Shown here one piece after another: positions 4,392-5,338 of a stretch of 5,338 bases of DNA. Below the pieces are notes generated by a model. That model was not told the DNA's origin. It made no database searches and saw nothing but the letters and a program-made list of their open reading frames with translations. Both the position numbers and the translations under genes were made by a program. Position 1 is the stretch's first letter. Every line of letters starts with the position of its first letter. Source of the DNA: Treponema sp. (GTDB lineage: Bacteria > Spirochaetota > Spirochaetia > Treponematales > Breznakiellaceae); the NCBI GenBank assembly GCA_031255875.1, contig JAIRRR010000151.1, positions 1 through 5,338 on the forward strand, given 5' to 3'.

Positions 4392-5338
4392 ATGGACAGG
4401 AAGACGCTGAAAAAGCTCATCGACACTGCTGCGGGGAGGATACCGGCCGATCTGGTCGTCAAAAACGGTAAAATAGCCGATGTCTACTCGGGCTCGATTG
4501 TCGAAGCCGACATTGCCGTTTCCGGACGCCTCATCGCCGGGATAGGCTGTTACGCGGGGAATGAAACCGTGGACGCCCGGGGCGCTTATGTTATCCCCGG
4601 CCTGATCGAAGGCCATATCCACATTGAATCTTCCTTTCTCGGCCCCGAAGAATTGGGAAGGCTTCTTGTCCCCCACGGGACTACCACGATAATCGCCGAC
4701 CCGCACGAAATCGTAAATGTCGCGGGAATTGCCGGGCTGAACTATATGCTTGACGCTGCGGAAGGCTGCGCCATGGACATAAAAATCATGATCCCCTCCT
4801 GCGTTCCCGCGACACCTTATGAAAACGGGGGCGCCGTTATCAACGCCAGGGCAATGAGGAGGCCGCTCAAAGACAAGAGGATACTGGGGCTCGGGGAATT
4901 CATGAATTACGCCGGCGTTGTCTCCGCCGATAGAGAAGCGCTGGATAAACTGCTCCTGGCCAGGCGGCGGGGGAAAATTATCGACGGCCACAGCCCGGCC
5001 CTGTTCGGCAAGGTACTTAACGCCTATGCCGCCGCCTCAATACGCACGGATCACGAATGTTCGACGCTGGAAGAAATGCGCGAAAAAATATCGCGGGGCA
5101 TGTACGTGCTGCTCCGCCAGGGTTCCGCCTGCCGCGATCTGGAAAACCTGGTCCAGGGCGTTACCGCCCGGAACAGCCGCCGCTGCGTTCTCTGTTCCGA
5201 CGATCTGCAGCCCAAAACCATTTTTGCCGAAGGCCATCTGAACAGGCACCTGAGAATCTGCGTTGAGGCGGGGCTTGATCCCATAACGGCGATACAGATG
5301 GCAACCCTGAACGCCGCCGAATGCTTCAGGCTTTACGA
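4392..5338 (+). CDS. ade: Adenine deaminase, N-terminal part (cut by window end)
   Basis: Metal-dependent amidohydrolase that hydrolyses adenine to hypoxanthine and ammonia in purine salvage (EC 3.5.4.2), cytoplasmic. 315 residues are visible, roughly the first half of a usual length near 570-600. Motifs in order: ADLVVKNGKIADVYSG (19-34), the metal-binding pair in GLIEGHIHIESS (70-81; His75, His77), ADPHEIVNVAG (102-112; His105), GLGEFMNYAGV (166-176; Glu169), DGHSP (198-202; His200), RTDHE (218-222; His221), LRQGS (241-245) and CSDD (268-271). The usual Pro of the GExMNxPGV motif is Ala174. ATG 4392 matches the family N-terminus but has no Shine-Dalgarno sequence. An in-frame ATG at 4305 would add 29 residues that do not resemble the family and lies upstream of the promoter. 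The gene is divergent from the lar operon, with no stop or frameshift in the visible part. Confidence 0.93.
   Translation, partial: MDRKTLKKLIDTAAGRIPADLVVKNGKIADVYSGSIVEADIAVSGRLIAGIGCYAGNETVDARGAYVIPGLIEGHIHIESSFLGPEELGRLLVPHGTTTIIADPHEIVNVAGIAGLNYMLDAAEGCAMDIKIMIPSCVPATPYENGGAVINARAMRRPLKDKRILGLGEFMNYAGVVSADREALDKLLLARRRGKIIDGHSPALFGKVLNAYAAASIRTDHECSTLEEMREKISRGMYVLLRQGSACRDLENLVQGVTARNSRRCVLCSDDLQPKTIFAEGHLNRHLRICVEAGLDPITAIQMATLNAAECFRLY

Noticed and set aside
4895..4906. Twelve-base perfect palindrome AATTCATGAATT inside ade
   Set aside because: It encodes the conserved Glu-Phe-Met-Asn stretch of the deaminase motif, so the protein sequence explains it.

Overview
The window is GC-rich bacterial DNA (GC estimated by eye at about 60%) with tightly packed genes. 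It looks like an ordinary chromosomal metabolic locus. I see no mobile element, phage gene, CRISPR array, tRNA or rRNA. The source organism cannot be named from this stretch. Frequent AGG and ATA codons in a GC-rich genome, together with a three-cysteine LarE, would suit an anaerobe, but that is a weak inference.

Positions 4070 down to 1 (minus strand) hold one five-gene operon in the order larE - larB - lar(MN) - larQ - larO. Junctions are a 1-base overlap (TAATG), 9 bases, 40 bases and a 1-base overlap (TGATG), so the genes are almost certainly cotranscribed and partly translationally coupled. LarB and LarE make the organic part of the nickel-pincer nucleotide (NPN) cofactor of lactate racemase and related LarA enzymes. 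LarB carboxylates and hydrolyses nicotinic acid adenine dinucleotide, and LarE inserts sulfur. Lar(MN), LarQ and LarO form an energy-coupling-factor (ECF) transporter whose best-supported substrate, given the neighbours, is nickel. The nickel insertase LarC and any LarA are not in the window; the window ends exactly at the larO stop codon, so they could lie just beyond position 1 or elsewhere.

Positions 4071-4391 are non-coding and divergent. Two back-to-back extended -10 promoters share nearly the same core (GTGCTACACT on minus, GTGCTATACT on plus). The minus promoter (TTGACG, 17-base spacer, TACACT) would give the lar operon a leader of about 240 nt that is dense in predicted structure: three hairpins with the same AUGAA loop, a compact three-way junction, a 12-bp hairpin clamped by an outer 8-bp stem, and an alternative pairing that would bury the larE ribosome binding site. 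I do not recognise it as a known riboswitch class. It is the best candidate here for something undescribed.

Positions 4392-5338 (plus strand) encode the first 315 residues of an adenine deaminase (ade), cut by the window end. Its only good promoter lies so close to the start codon that the mRNA may be leaderless. It has no evident functional link to the lar operon apart from the shared promoter region.
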